Part shown: piece by piece, positions 25,545 through 33,973 of the stretch
Layout of the letters: the number at the start of each line of letters is the position of its first letter
Numbering within the stretch: position 1 is the stretch's first letter
Assembly (NCBI GenBank): GCA_016792585.1
Contig: JAEULB010000002.1
Location: 1-39,424, forward strand
Direction: 5' to 3'
Length of the DNA: 39,424 nucleotides
Source: Rhodospirillaceae bacterium
Lineage (GTDB): Bacteria; Pseudomonadota; Alphaproteobacteria; SHVZ01
Translations under genes and position numbers: made by a program
The notes under the pieces: model-generated
Database searches by the model: none
What the model saw: the letters and a program-made list of their open reading frames with translations, nothing else
Told to the model about the DNA's origin: nothing

Positions 25545-26945
25545 TCAACGGACAGTCGTTGTAGCACCTGCGAACGGAAGATCGATGCGGAAGATGGTGC
25601 CTTCCGGCCCGCTCTCGACCAGCCGCAGCTGACCGCCATGGGCCTCGACCAGGTCGCGGGCGATCGCGAGCCCCAGGCCGGTGCCGCCGGGCCGGCCGGT
25701 GTTGAAGGGCTGGAACAGCCGCGGGCGCACCGCGTTCGGGATCCCCGGCCCGTCGTCCTTGATCGTGATCGAGATCCCGCCCGGACCCAGCACCGCGCCG
25801 ATCTCGCTCAGTCGCGCGCCGGCAAGCCTGGCGTTGCGGATCAGGTTGCCGAGAACGCGATAGAGCTGGTTGCGGTCGGCGTCGACGGCGAAGCTCGGCT
25901 GCAGGGTGGAATCGAGCCGGAAGCCATCCTCGCCGATGACGACCTGGTCCTGGGCGATCTCCTGGATCAGATCGGCGAGCGGGAAGCGCACGGGCTTCAC
26001 CGCCGGACGCTCGGTCGCGAAGTCGAGGGTCGCCTGGGTCAGCGAGACGGCGCGGTCGACGGCGCGCACGAGGCGGGGCGTGGTCCGCCGCACCTCGGGA
26101 TCGGTCGAGTCGGCGAGCCGGTCGGACAGCACCTGCACGGACGAGAGGATGTTGCGGAGGTCGTGGCCGAGTTTGGAGACGCCGCTGCCGAGCGCCGCCA
26201 GCCGTGCCTGCTGGCGGAAGGAATAGCGGAGCTCGTCCTGCATCGCCGTCAGCTGCATCTCGGCGAGGCCGAGCTCGTCGGTGCGCGGCTTCGGCGGCAC
26301 ATCGGTGGCCGGCGCCTCGGGATGGAATCCCACCATGCGCTGGGTCAGCCGCCGCATCGGCCGGACCAGCAGGAACTGGAGCGAGAAGTAGAGCGCGCTC
26401 GCGGTCGCCAGCGCGATGACGATCGAGAGGCCGAGGATGCGCTTGGAGTAGCCGAACATCTCCTCCTGCAGCGGCTGCTCGTCGAGGACCACGACCGCCA
26501 GCACCGAGGCGTCCTTCGGACTCTCGCCGATCACGCGGAGGATCCGGTTGCGGCGCTGGATCAGGGTGTCGAAGGCATCACGGACCAACTCGATCGCGGT
26601 GTCGTCGCGGAGGTCGATCTCGCGGTCGACCGCCGGCATCTCCGGCACCATCAGGTTGTGGGTGAGCTTGCCCTCGCCGTACAGGCCGGCGGCATAGGCG
26701 CCGACATGGCGGAGCAGGGTCGAGGTCAGCTGGGCGGTCACCATGCGGTCCGGCGTCGCCTCGAGCGACAGGCCGGCCAGATGGGCCGCCGCCAGCTTTT
26801 GTTCTAGATAGACCAGTCTGTATCGTGCTATCGAGGGCGCGAACAGCAGCACCTCCGTCAGCATGACGAAGGCGATCGTCAGCAGCAGGAGCCGGCCGGA
26901 AAGGCCGGCCCTACGCGGCAGAATTCTGAGACGCCGGAGTTCCAC
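25545..26945 (-). CDS. Membrane sensor histidine kinase
   Basis: The 466-residue protein starts at GTG 26943-26945 with GGGGG seven bases upstream. Layout: a membrane segment (about 18-37), a periplasmic sensor loop (about 40-165), a second segment (about 169-193), HAMP-like LVRPMRRLTQRM, a dimerisation/phospho-acceptor helix with H261 (KLGHDLRN), and an HATPase with N-box NLIRNA (367-372), DDGPGI and GTGLGLAIA. The H-box GHDLRN is a less common form of HExxxP. No response regulator lies beside it; purB follows directly. It is divergent from the rpmH promoter. The signal is unknown. Confidence 0.92.
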   Translation of the reverse strand: MELRRLRILPRRAGLSGRLLLLTIAFVMLTEVLLFAPSIARYRLVYLEQKLAAAHLAGLSLEATPDRMVTAQLTSTLLRHVGAYAAGLYGEGKLTHNLMVPEMPAVDREIDLRDDTAIELVRDAFDTLIQRRNRILRVIGESPKDASVLAVVVLDEQPLQEEMFGYSKRILGLSIVIALATASALYFSLQFLLVRPMRRLTQRMVGFHPEAPATDVPPKPRTDELGLAEMQLTAMQDELRYSFRQQARLAALGSGVSKLGHDLRNILSSVQVLSDRLADSTDPEVRRTTPRLVRAVDRAVSLTQATLDFATERPAVKPVRFPLADLIQEIAQDQVVIGEDGFRLDSTLQPSFAVDADRNQLYRVLGNLIRNARLAGARLSEIGAVLGPGGISITIKDDGPGIPNAVRPRLFQPFNTGRPGGTGLGLAIARDLVEAHGGQLRLVESGPEGTIFRIDLPFAGATTTVR

Positions 26946-27022
26946 CGCCGGCCCCCTTTCGGGCCTCTTTACGTGTTTCCCGCCGCTCCCGGATCACCGC
27001 CCCCGGCCCGGTCCACGGTCGG

Positions 27023-27051
27023 TTGACTTGACCTACCCGAGCCACTATACA
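27023..27051 (+). promoter_or_regulatory. Sigma-70-type promoter of the rpmH operon
   Basis: TTGACT (27023-27028), a 17-base spacer and TATACA (27046-27051) lie about 50 bases before the rpmH start. A second overlapping TTGACC (27028-27033) has the wrong spacing. Transcription should start near 27058 and leave a leader of about 45 bases. Confidence 0.8.
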
Positions 27052-27101
27052 GCGGGCCTCTTTCGCGTGCAGCCCGGCTAGCGGGCATACGGAGTTTTCT
27101 C

Positions 27102-27236
27102 GTGAAGCGCACCTATCAGCCGAGCGTGCTCGTCCGCAAGCGGCGGCATGGCTTCCGGTCCCGCATGGCGACGGTCGGCGGCCGCAAGGTCCTGAATTCC
27201 CGCCGCGCCAAGGGCCGCAAGCGCCTCTCCGCCTAG
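27102..27236 (+). CDS. rpmH: 50S ribosomal protein L34
   Basis: A 44-residue, strongly basic protein begins (M)[18 protein letters not shown] and ends GRKRLSA, the L34 sequence, which binds 23S rRNA in the large subunit. The start is GTG, with GGAG (27091-27094) seven bases upstream. Family length is exact. It is first in the operon rpmH-rnpA-yidD-yidC-engB-argB and lies behind a good promoter; rnpA follows after 16 bases. Confidence 0.97.
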   Translation: MKRTYQPSVLVRKRRHGFRSRMATVGGRKVLNSRRAKGRKRLSA

Positions 27237-27252
27237 AAGGCCAGTTCAAGCC

Positions 27253-27606
27253 ATGGCGATCCGGCGGCTCAAGCGGCGGCCGGAATTCCTTCAGGTCGCG
27301 TCATCAGGACAGAAGGCAGCGATGCCTGGTCTGGTCCTGCAGGCGCGTCCGCGTGCCGACGAGCCATCGCTTCTTTCCGACGAGATCCGCGTCGGCTTCA
27401 CCGCGAGCAAGAAGGTCGGCGGCGCGGTCGCGCGCAACCGCGCCAAGCGTCGCCTTCGGGCAGCGGCGGATGAGCTCCTCAAGACCCAGGGCAAGGCGTC
27501 CCACGACTACGTGCTGATCGCGCGTGCCGAGACGGTGCGGCGCCCCTATGCGCTGCTGAAGGACGATCTCCAGCGCGCGCTGAAGCGCATCGGCGACAGG
27601 CGATGA
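27253..27606 (+). CDS. rnpA: Ribonuclease P protein component
   Basis: The 117-residue basic protein binds the RNase P RNA and helps remove tRNA 5' leaders. It has an N-terminal [12 protein letters not shown], a central [20 protein letters not shown] with the RNR signature that contacts RNA and metal, and DYVLIAR. It follows rpmH, as in most bacteria, and its stop overlaps the yidD start (ATGA 27603-27606), indicating coupled translation. The catalytic RNA gene (rnpB) is not in this window. Confidence 0.96.
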   Translation: MAIRRLKRRPEFLQVASSGQKAAMPGLVLQARPRADEPSLLSDEIRVGFTASKKVGGAVARNRAKRRLRAAADELLKTQGKASHDYVLIARAETVRRPYALLKDDLQRALKRIGDRR

Positions 27607-27860
27607 CCGGTCCGACCAGCTCCGCGCTTCCGACTTTGGCGCTCACGGGCGCGGTCCGCGCCTACAAGCTGCTGGTCTCGCCGCTGCTCGGAACCAACTG
27701 CCGTTTCCTTCCAAGCTGCTCCTCATACGCGATCGAGGCGATCGAGACCCACGGGCCGCTCGCCGGCAGCTGGCTCGCCGCCAAGCGTCTCTGCCGCTGT
27801 CATCCCTGGGGCGGCGACGGCTACGACCCGGTGCCGCCGCGCACCTGCACCTCACGCTGA
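27603..27860 (+). CDS. yidD: Membrane protein insertion efficiency factor YidD
   Basis: The 85-residue protein has the conserved [20 protein letters not shown] block and further cysteines ([17 protein letters not shown]). YidD is a small membrane-associated protein that assists YidC-dependent insertion of inner-membrane proteins. It overlaps rnpA by four bases and is followed 16 bases later by yidC. The family signature is complete. Confidence 0.96.
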   Translation: MTGPTSSALPTLALTGAVRAYKLLVSPLLGTNCRFLPSCSSYAIEAIETHGPLAGSWLAAKRLCRCHPWGGDGYDPVPPRTCTSR

Positions 27861-27876
27861 CACCCGTATCGGAATC

Positions 27877-29637
27877 ATGATGGGCGACCAAAAAAACCTG
27901 GTGATCGCGATCGCACTGTCGCTCGCCATCCTTCTCGGCTTCCAGTTCTTCTACGAGCTGCCGAAGGTGCGCGATCAGGCGGCGCAGCAGGCGACCCAGG
28001 CCGAGCTCTCGAAGCCGATCGCCCCTGCCGCTCCCGGCACCGCGCCGGCGCCTGGCGCCGTTGCGCCCGGTACCGTTGCGCCCGGGGTGCTCGCGGGGCC
28101 GGCGACGCTCAGCCGTCCGGGGGCGCTCGCCGAAAGCCCGCGCATTCCGCTGGACACGCCGTCGCTCCGCGGCTCGATCGCGCTCAAAGGCGGCAGGCTC
28201 GACGACGTCGTGCTCAAGGGCTATCGCGAGACCACCGATCCGAACTCGTCGAACATCGTGCTGCTGTCGCCCGCCACGGCGCCCGAGCCCTACTACGCCG
28301 ACTGGGGATGGGTCCCGGCCGCCGGCACCGAGATCAGGCTGCCCGACGCGCAGACGGTCTGGACCGCCGACAAGGACAAGCTGACCGCAGAAAGCCCGGT
28401 GACGCTTTCCTGGGACAACGGCCAGGGCTTCGCCTTCCAGCGGCGCTTCGCCATCGACAACCGCTACATGGTGACGGTGACCCAGCGCGTGCTGCGCACG
28501 GCGCCGGGCGAGCCGATCACGCTTCATCCCTACGAGCTTGTCACCCGATCCAACACGCCGGTCGTGCTCGGCTACTACATCCTTCACGAGGGCGCCTACG
28601 GCGTCTTCGACGGCAAGCTCAAGGAGCTGACCTACTCCGACATGAAGGACGCCAAGGGCGGCGTCATCGAGACCACTTCGACCGGCGGCTGGATCGGCTT
28701 CACCGACAAGTACTGGATGGTCGCGGCGGTGCCCGATCAGAAGGACTCCTACAAGGCCCGCTTCGCCCATGCGCTGTCGGGCAAGACCGACAAGTACCAG
28801 GTCGACATCCTCGGCGGCGGCCAGCCGTTGGCGCAGGGACAGGCGATCGAGTCCGTCAGCCGCGTCTTCGTCGGCGCCAAGGAGGTCTCGACCCTCGACG
28901 GATACCAGGAGCAGCTGGGCATCGTCCGCTTCGACCTGGCGATCGACTGGGGCTGGTTCTACTTCCTGACGCGTCCGATCTTCTTCGTGCTCGACTGGCT
29001 CGCCCACGTGCTCGGCAACTTCGGCGTGGCGATCCTGGTGCTGACCGTGCTGGTGAAGGCGCTGTTCTACCCGCTCGCCAACAAGTCCTACGTGGCGATG
29101 AGCCGGATGAAGGCGCTGCAGCCCGAGATGATGAAGCTGCGCGAGCGCTTCGAGAACGACAAGCAGCGGATGAACCAGGAGCTGATGGCGCTCTACAAGC
29201 GCGAGAAGGTGAACCCCGCGGCGGGCTGTCTTCCGATCGTCGTGCAGATCCCGGTGTTCTTCGCGCTCTACAAGGTGCTGTTCGTCACCATCGAGATGCG
29301 GCACGCGCCGTTCTTCGGCTGGATCAAGGATCTATCGGCGCAGGATCCGACGACGATCTTCAACCTGTTCGGCCTGATTCCCTGGGATCCGCCGCACATG
29401 CTGATGGTCGGCATCTGGCCGCTGATCATGGGCGTGACCATGTGGTTCCAGCAGAAGCTGAACCCGCAGCCCGCCGATCCGGTGCAGGCGAAGATGTTCA
29501 TGATCCTGCCGATCGTGTTCACGTACATGCTGGCGAGCTTCCCGGCAGGCCTCGTCATCTACTGGGCCTGGAACAACGTGCTCTCGATGGCCCAGCAGTG
29601 GACGATCATGTACCGGATGGGCGTGAAGGCGACGTGA
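27877..29637 (+). CDS. yidC: Membrane protein insertase YidC
   Basis: The 586-residue protein has an N-terminal membrane anchor (about 7-24), a Pro/Ala-rich linker (about 45-85), a large periplasmic beta domain (about 95-350) and the C-terminal 60KD_IMP insertase domain, with about five spans (LAHVLGNFGVAILVLTVLVK through WAWNNVLSMAQQWTI). The cytosolic loop has MSRMKALQPEMMKLRERF and the positively charged groove. It inserts and folds inner-membrane proteins alone or with SecYEG. Two adjacent ATGs occur at the start; the first is used here. engB follows after 10 bases. Confidence 0.97.
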   Translation: MMGDQKNLVIAIALSLAILLGFQFFYELPKVRDQAAQQATQAELSKPIAPAAPGTAPAPGAVAPGTVAPGVLAGPATLSRPGALAESPRIPLDTPSLRGSIALKGGRLDDVVLKGYRETTDPNSSNIVLLSPATAPEPYYADWGWVPAAGTEIRLPDAQTVWTADKDKLTAESPVTLSWDNGQGFAFQRRFAIDNRYMVTVTQRVLRTAPGEPITLHPYELVTRSNTPVVLGYYILHEGAYGVFDGKLKELTYSDMKDAKGGVIETTSTGGWIGFTDKYWMVAAVPDQKDSYKARFAHALSGKTDKYQVDILGGGQPLAQGQAIESVSRVFVGAKEVSTLDGYQEQLGIVRFDLAIDWGWFYFLTRPIFFVLDWLAHVLGNFGVAILVLTVLVKALFYPLANKSYVAMSRMKALQPEMMKLRERFENDKQRMNQELMALYKREKVNPAAGCLPIVVQIPVFFALYKVLFVTIEMRHAPFFGWIKDLSAQDPTTIFNLFGLIPWDPPHMLMVGIWPLIMGVTMWFQQKLNPQPADPVQAKMFMILPIVFTYMLASFPAGLVIYWAWNNVLSMAQQWTIMYRMGVKAT

Positions 29638-29647
29638 GCCCGCGTAG

Positions 29648-30310
29648 ATGAGCGAAGGGCCGGCGAACGAGGTCGACGCCCTCGACGAGGAAGCGGGGCG
29701 TCTCCTCTTCGCCAAGGAGTGCACCTTCGTCGCGGGCTCCGAGCGGCTCGACCACTTGCCGCCGTTCACGCTGCCGGAGATCGCCTTCGCCGGCCGTTCG
29801 AATGTCGGCAAGTCGAGCCTGCTGAACGCGCTCACCAACCGCGCGACGCTGGCGCGCGTCTCCAACACGCCGGGCCGCACGCGCCAGCTCAACTTCTTCG
29901 ATCTCGGCGGCCGGCTCCTCCTCGTCGACATGCCGGGCCACGGCTATGCCGAGGCCTCGAAGGCCGACATCAAGCGCTGGGAGAAGCTGATCGACGCCTA
30001 TCTCTCGGGCCGGCCGACGCTGGCCCGCGTGATGGTGCTGGTCGATGCCCGCCATGGGTTCAAGGCCGGCGACCGCGACCTGATGAAGCGGCTCGACGAG
30101 CGCGCCGTCTCCTACCAGGTGGCGCTGACCAAGGCCGACCAGCCGAAGGCCGCCGAGCTCGCGGCGACCACGGCCAAGGTCGCGGCCGAGCTCGCCAAGC
30201 ACCCGGCGGCCCACCCCGATATCGTCGTCACCTCGGCCGAGACCGGCGCCGGCATGCCCGAGCTCCGGGCGCGGCTGGCGAAGCTGGCAGTGCCGCCGCC
30301 TTCCCGCTAG
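29648..30310 (+). CDS. engB: Ribosome biogenesis GTP-binding protein EngB/YsxC
   Basis: The 220-residue TRAFAC GTPase needed for 50S subunit assembly has G1 [11 protein letters not shown]2 [12 protein letters not shown]3 DMPGHG, G4 TKAD and the G5 region [10 protein letters not shown]. An N-terminal extension of about 35 acidic residues precedes the usual core. It sits between yidC and argB, a common alphaproteobacterial order. Confidence 0.96.
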   Translation: MSEGPANEVDALDEEAGRLLFAKECTFVAGSERLDHLPPFTLPEIAFAGRSNVGKSSLLNALTNRATLARVSNTPGRTRQLNFFDLGGRLLLVDMPGHGYAEASKADIKRWEKLIDAYLSGRPTLARVMVLVDARHGFKAGDRDLMKRLDERAVSYQVALTKADQPKAAELAATTAKVAAELAKHPAAHPDIVVTSAETGAGMPELRARLAKLAVPPPSR

Positions 30311-30356
30311 ATTTCGCGCGCCCGTTCCAATCCCCGTTCAATCGGACCGAGAAGCC

Positions 30357-31250
30357 ATGACCGACAACGCTGAGATGCTCGCGAAGGCCAAGGTGCTCTC
30401 CGAGGCGCTGCCGTATATGCGCCAGTTCTCGGGCTCGACCTTCGTCGTGAAGTACGGCGGGCACGCGATGGGCGACACCGAGATGGCGAAGATCTTCGCC
30501 CGCGACATCGTGCTCCTGAAGCAGATCGGCGTGAACCCGGTGGTCGTCCATGGCGGCGGGCCGCAGATCGGCCAGATGCTGGAACGGCTCAAGATCAAGA
30601 GCGAGTTCATCGACGGGCTCCGCGTCACCGACAAGGCGACCGTCGAGATCGTCGAGATGGTGCTGGCCGGCACCATCAACAAGCAGATCGTCGCCCACAT
30701 CAACGAGGCGGGCGGCACCGCGGTCGGCGTCTCCGGCAAGGACGGCCGCCTGATCCGCGCCGAGAAGATCAAGCGCACCAAGATCGATCCCGGCTCCAAC
30801 ATCGAGAAGGTGCTGGACCTGGGCTTCGTCGGCGAGCCGGTCGAGGTCAACCCGATGATCCTCACCAAGTTCGCGCAGGCCGACATCATCCCGGTGGTGG
30901 CGCCGGTTGGCTACGGCAACGACGGCGAGACCTACAACATCAACGCCGACACCTCGGCCGGCGCGATCGCCGGCGCGCTCAAGGCGACCCGCTTCCTGCT
31001 GCTGACCGACGTCGCCGGCGTGCTCGACAAGAACAAGAAGCTGATCTCCGAGCTCTCTGCCAGGGAAGCCCGCGCGCTGATCAAGGACGGCACGATCTCC
31101 GGCGGCATGATCCCCAAGGTCGAGACCTGCCTGCTCGCCGTCGACGGCGGCGTCGAGGCGGCGGTGATCCTGGACGGCCGCGTGCCGCACGCGCAGCTGC
31201 TCGAGATCTTCACCCAGGGCGGCGCCGGTACGCTGATCCGGCGGAGCTAG
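30357..31250 (+). CDS. argB: Acetylglutamate kinase
   Basis: The 297-residue amino-acid kinase phosphorylates N-acetylglutamate, the second step of arginine synthesis. Motifs are [31 protein letters not shown], and [13 protein letters not shown] with [10 protein letters not shown] near the C-terminus. The N-terminal helix resembles that of arginine-inhibited hexameric forms, so feedback control is possible. It ends the rpmH-led run, 46 bases after engB, and converges on a LysR gene with 11 bases between stops. argD lies 1.4 kb further on, in another unit. Confidence 0.97.
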   Translation: MTDNAEMLAKAKVLSEALPYMRQFSGSTFVVKYGGHAMGDTEMAKIFARDIVLLKQIGVNPVVVHGGGPQIGQMLERLKIKSEFIDGLRVTDKATVEIVEMVLAGTINKQIVAHINEAGGTAVGVSGKDGRLIRAEKIKRTKIDPGSNIEKVLDLGFVGEPVEVNPMILTKFAQADIIPVVAPVGYGNDGETYNINADTSAGAIAGALKATRFLLLTDVAGVLDKNKKLISELSAREARALIKDGTISGGMIPKVETCLLAVDGGVEAAVILDGRVPHAQLLEIFTQGGAGTLIRRS

Positions 31251-31261
31251 ATCGGGCGAAG

Positions 31262-32110
31262 CTAGATCCGGGTCGTCAGCGTCTCTGCGACGATCTCGCG
31301 CAGGCGCATCGCTGCCGGCGACAAGGGCGCGGTCGAGCTGCGGAGCGCGAAGCCGATCTTCGGCAGGCGTGGCAGACCCGCTTCGATCGGGACCAAGCCG
31401 GGCGGCAGCGCATGGGTGGTGCGCACGCCGACGCCGAGGCCGGCGGAGACCGCCGCCCACAGGCCGGCGAGGCTCGGGCTGGTAAGCGCGATGCGCCAAG
31501 GGATGCCGGCGGCGTCGAGCGCCTCGATCGCGGCCTGGCGGCAGAAGCACGGTGCCTCGAACAGCACAAGCGGCAAGGGCTGATCGCGCTCGCGCACGAA
31601 ATCCGGCGTGGCGATCCAGGCGAGCGGCAGCTCGATCACGGCATCGCTGCCGGCACGCGTGAAGGTGACGGCGAGATCGAGGCGTCCGTTCGCGAGGTGA
31701 TCGAGCAAGGTCACGCTACGCTCGACGCGGACCTCGACATGGGCGGCCGGGTGCGCGCGGGCGAAGCGCGCCAGCACTGGCGCCAGCGTCGAGTCGGCGA
31801 GGTCCTGGACCACGCCGAGACGGACCGAGCCTTCGACGGCGGAGCCGCGGACGGCGGCGACCGCTTCGTCGTTGAGCGCGAGCAGGCGACGGGCATAGGC
31901 GAGCACCGTGTCGCCGGCGTCGGTCAGCGCGAGGCGCCGGCCCTCCTTCCGGAACAGCGGCCGGTCGAACTGGGCCTCGAGCCGCTGCATCTGCAGGCTG
32001 ACCGCCGATTGCGAGCGGCCGAGCTTCGCCGCCGCCCGGCCGAAGCCGCCGAGGTCGATCGCGGCGACCAGGCTGCGCAGCACGTCGAGGTCGAGATTTG
32101 GCGACAACAT
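31262..32110 (-). CDS. LysR-family transcriptional regulator
   Basis: The 282-residue protein has an N-terminal winged HTH (LRSLVAAIDLGGFGRAAAKL, SQSAVSLQMQRLE) and a substrate-binding domain from about 90. It is divergent from a malonate-semialdehyde-decarboxylase-like tautomerase across a 92-base AT-rich gap with an inverted repeat, the standard layout in which a LysR protein controls its neighbour. The start at 32108-32110 gives a normal N-terminus. The inducer is unknown. Confidence 0.92.
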   Translation of the reverse strand: MLSPNLDLDVLRSLVAAIDLGGFGRAAAKLGRSQSAVSLQMQRLEAQFDRPLFRKEGRRLALTDAGDTVLAYARRLLALNDEAVAAVRGSAVEGSVRLGVVQDLADSTLAPVLARFARAHPAAHVEVRVERSVTLLDHLANGRLDLAVTFTRAGSDAVIELPLAWIATPDFVRERDQPLPLVLFEAPCFCRQAAIEALDAAGIPWRIALTSPSLAGLWAAVSAGLGVGVRTTHALPPGLVPIEAGLPRLPKIGFALRSSTAPLSPAAMRLREIVAETLTTRI

Positions 32111-32123
32111 ATATGAAAAACTA

Positions 32124-32143
32124 ATCTTTCAGTTCAAGAAGAT
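32124..32143. promoter_or_regulatory. Candidate LysR operator
   Basis: ATCTT (32124-32128) and AAGAT (32139-32143) form an inverted repeat with a 10-base spacer in the AT-rich gap between the divergent LysR and tautomerase genes. Location and symmetry suit LysR binding, although the classical T-N11-A core is not exact. Confidence 0.5.
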
Positions 32144-32202
32144 CAAATTCAATAATCAATAGCCGACGCCATCTCCAAGGAGACCACCCACAGGAGTTCC
32201 CC

Positions 32203-32616
32203 ATGCCTCTCGTCCGCATCGCCGTCCGCCAGGGCAAGTCCGCCGCCTACCGTCGCGCCGTCGCCGACGCCGTCCATGAGGGGATGGTCGAGGCGATCCG
32301 GGTCCCGAAGGAGGACCGGTTCCAGATCGTGACCGAGCACGATGCCGACGGGCTGATCGTCGATCGCACCTTCCTCGGCGTCGATCGTTCCGACGATGCG
32401 GTGATCGTCCAGATCTCGCTCCGCCGCGGCCGCTCGGTCGAGCTCAAGCAGGCGCTCTACAAGCGCATCGTCGAGAAGCTCGCCGACGGGCCGGGCGTCC
32501 GACCCGCGGACGTGCTGATCGTGCTCTCGGAGAACGATCTCGCCGACTGGTCCTTCGGCAACGGCGAGGCGCACTATGTGCTGAACCCGCCCCAGCCGAT
32601 CGCGGCAGCGGCGTAG
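32203..32616 (+). CDS. Tautomerase, malonate semialdehyde decarboxylase-like
   Basis: The 137-residue tautomerase-superfamily protein has Pro2 (Pro-1 after Met removal). Counting from that proline, Asp37 (VPKEDRFQIV) and Arg73 (SLRRGR) are present, as in Pseudomonas malonate semialdehyde decarboxylase; the C-terminal ADWSFGNGEAHYV also matches that enzyme's ADWSFG segment. MSAD turns malonate semialdehyde into acetaldehyde and CO2 late in 1,3-dichloropropene breakdown; natural homologues may act on other oxo-acids. AGGAG lies seven bases before the ATG. It is probably controlled by the divergent LysR protein. Confidence 0.85.
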   Translation: MPLVRIAVRQGKSAAYRRAVADAVHEGMVEAIRVPKEDRFQIVTEHDADGLIVDRTFLGVDRSDDAVIVQISLRRGRSVELKQALYKRIVEKLADGPGVRPADVLIVLSENDLADWSFGNGEAHYVLNPPQPIAAAA

Positions 32617-32639
32617 GCAGCGAGTGCTGCATCGACGCC

Positions 32640-32690
32640 CCCCACCCTAACCCTCCCCCCGCTCTTGCGCGGGGGAGGGATAGGGTAGGG
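32640..32690. repeat. Dispersed palindromic repeat, copy B
   Basis: CCCTAACCCTCCCCC (32645-32659) pairs with 32671-32685 at 14 of 15 positions, extending outward to a nearly perfect 20-bp stem with an 11-base loop. It shares the exact 18-nt core of copies A and C. It lies between convergent tautomerase and argD genes and could also act as a transcript end. Confidence 0.85.
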
Positions 32691-32698
32691 GACTGGCT

Positions 32699-33883
32699 CT
32701 AGGCTGCCGCCTTCGCCGGCATCGAGCGCGCGACGGACTCCAGGATCGCGAGCGCCTCGTCGATCTCCTTTTCGTCGACGATCAGCGGCGGGATCAGGCG
32801 GATGATCTTGTCCTGCGCCGGCACGACGATCAGGCCGGCATCGCGCAGCCGATCCACCACCTCGTCCTGGGAGGCGGCGCAGCGCAGACCCTGCATGAGG
32901 CCGACGCCGCGCCGCTGCTCGAACACGTTCGGGTGGCGCTTCACCAGCGCATCCAGGCCGGCCGCGAGCTTTTCGCCCTTGCGGGCGACATCGGCCAGGA
33001 ACGCCGGCTCGGCGATGATGTCGAGCACGGTGGAGGCCACCGCCATCGCCAGCAGGTTGCCGCCGAAGGTGGAGGCGTGGCTGCCGGCGGTCATGCCGGA
33101 GGCGGCCTTGGCGGTGGCGACGCAGGCGGCGACCGGGAAGCCGCCGCCCAGGGTCTTCGCCAGGCTCATCACGTCCGGCACGACGCCGAAGCGCTCATGG
33201 GCGAAGAGTCGGCCGGATCGGGCGAGGCCGCATTGCACCTCGTCGAACATCAGCAGCGCGCCGTGCTTGTCGGCGAGCGCGCGAAGCCCTTTCAGGAAGT
33301 CCGGCGGCGGAACCCGGATGCCGCCTTCGCCCTGGATCGGCTCGACCAGGATCGCCGCGGTGTCGGGACCGACCAGGGCCGCCGCCTTGTCGAGATCGCC
33401 ATAGGGCGCATGGTCGAAGCCGGTGACCACGGGGCCGAAGCCGGCGAGGTTCCTCGGATTGCCGGCGGCGGCCAGCGTCGCCAGCGTCCGGCCGTGGAAG
33501 CTGCCTTCGAAGGCCAGGATCCGCCACTTCTCGGGATTGCCGCGCGAGGCCTGGTAGCGCCGGGCAAGCTTGATCGAGCATTCGTTCGCTTCAGCGCCCG
33601 AATTGGCGAAGAAGACGACGTCGCCGAAGCTCAAGGCCGCGAGCTTGGCCGCGACCTTCTCCTGGCCCTCGACCCGGTAGAGGTTGGAGGTGTGCCAGAG
33701 CGTGTTGGCCTGCCTAGTCAGCGCTTCGATCAGCTTCGGGTGCGCGTGGCCGAGGCCGCAGACGGCGATGCCGGCACCGAAGTCGAGATAGCGGCGGCCT
33801 TCGGTGTCGATCAGGCGGCAGCCCTCGCCCTTGGCGAAGGTGACGGGAGCCCTGGCATAGGTCGGCATAACGGCGCTGGTCAT
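32699..33883 (-). CDS. argD: Acetylornithine aminotransferase
   Basis: The 394-residue class-III PLP aminotransferase has FFANSGAEANECSIKLARR, EPIQGEGG, LMFDEVQCGLARSG and the PLP-lysine motif SLAKTLGGGFP. It makes N-acetylornithine in arginine synthesis and in many bacteria also N-succinyl-diaminopimelate. AGGAG seven bases upstream supports the start. It follows a serine hydrolase gene by 90 bases. The common partner argF is not next to it here. Confidence 0.93.
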   Translation of the reverse strand: MTSAVMPTYARAPVTFAKGEGCRLIDTEGRRYLDFGAGIAVCGLGHAHPKLIEALTRQANTLWHTSNLYRVEGQEKVAAKLAALSFGDVVFFANSGAEANECSIKLARRYQASRGNPEKWRILAFEGSFHGRTLATLAAAGNPRNLAGFGPVVTGFDHAPYGDLDKAAALVGPDTAAILVEPIQGEGGIRVPPPDFLKGLRALADKHGALLMFDEVQCGLARSGRLFAHERFGVVPDVMSLAKTLGGGFPVAACVATAKAASGMTAGSHASTFGGNLLAMAVASTVLDIIAEPAFLADVARKGEKLAAGLDALVKRHPNVFEQRRGVGLMQGLRCAASQDEVVDRLRDAGLIVVPAQDKIIRLIPPLIVDEKEIDEALAILESVARSMPAKAAA

Positions 33884-33973
33884 GGCGCGTCTCCTGATCG
33901 AGTGCGACGGACCCGATAGAGACCACCTGATCGCAACGGGCGGAACGGACGGCGGCGCAAGACGGTGCCGCGC

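Noticed and set aside
26946..27101. Replication origin near rpmH
   Set aside because: There are no DnaA-box cluster and no dnaA or gidA-type neighbours. The AT content is explained by the rpmH promoter.
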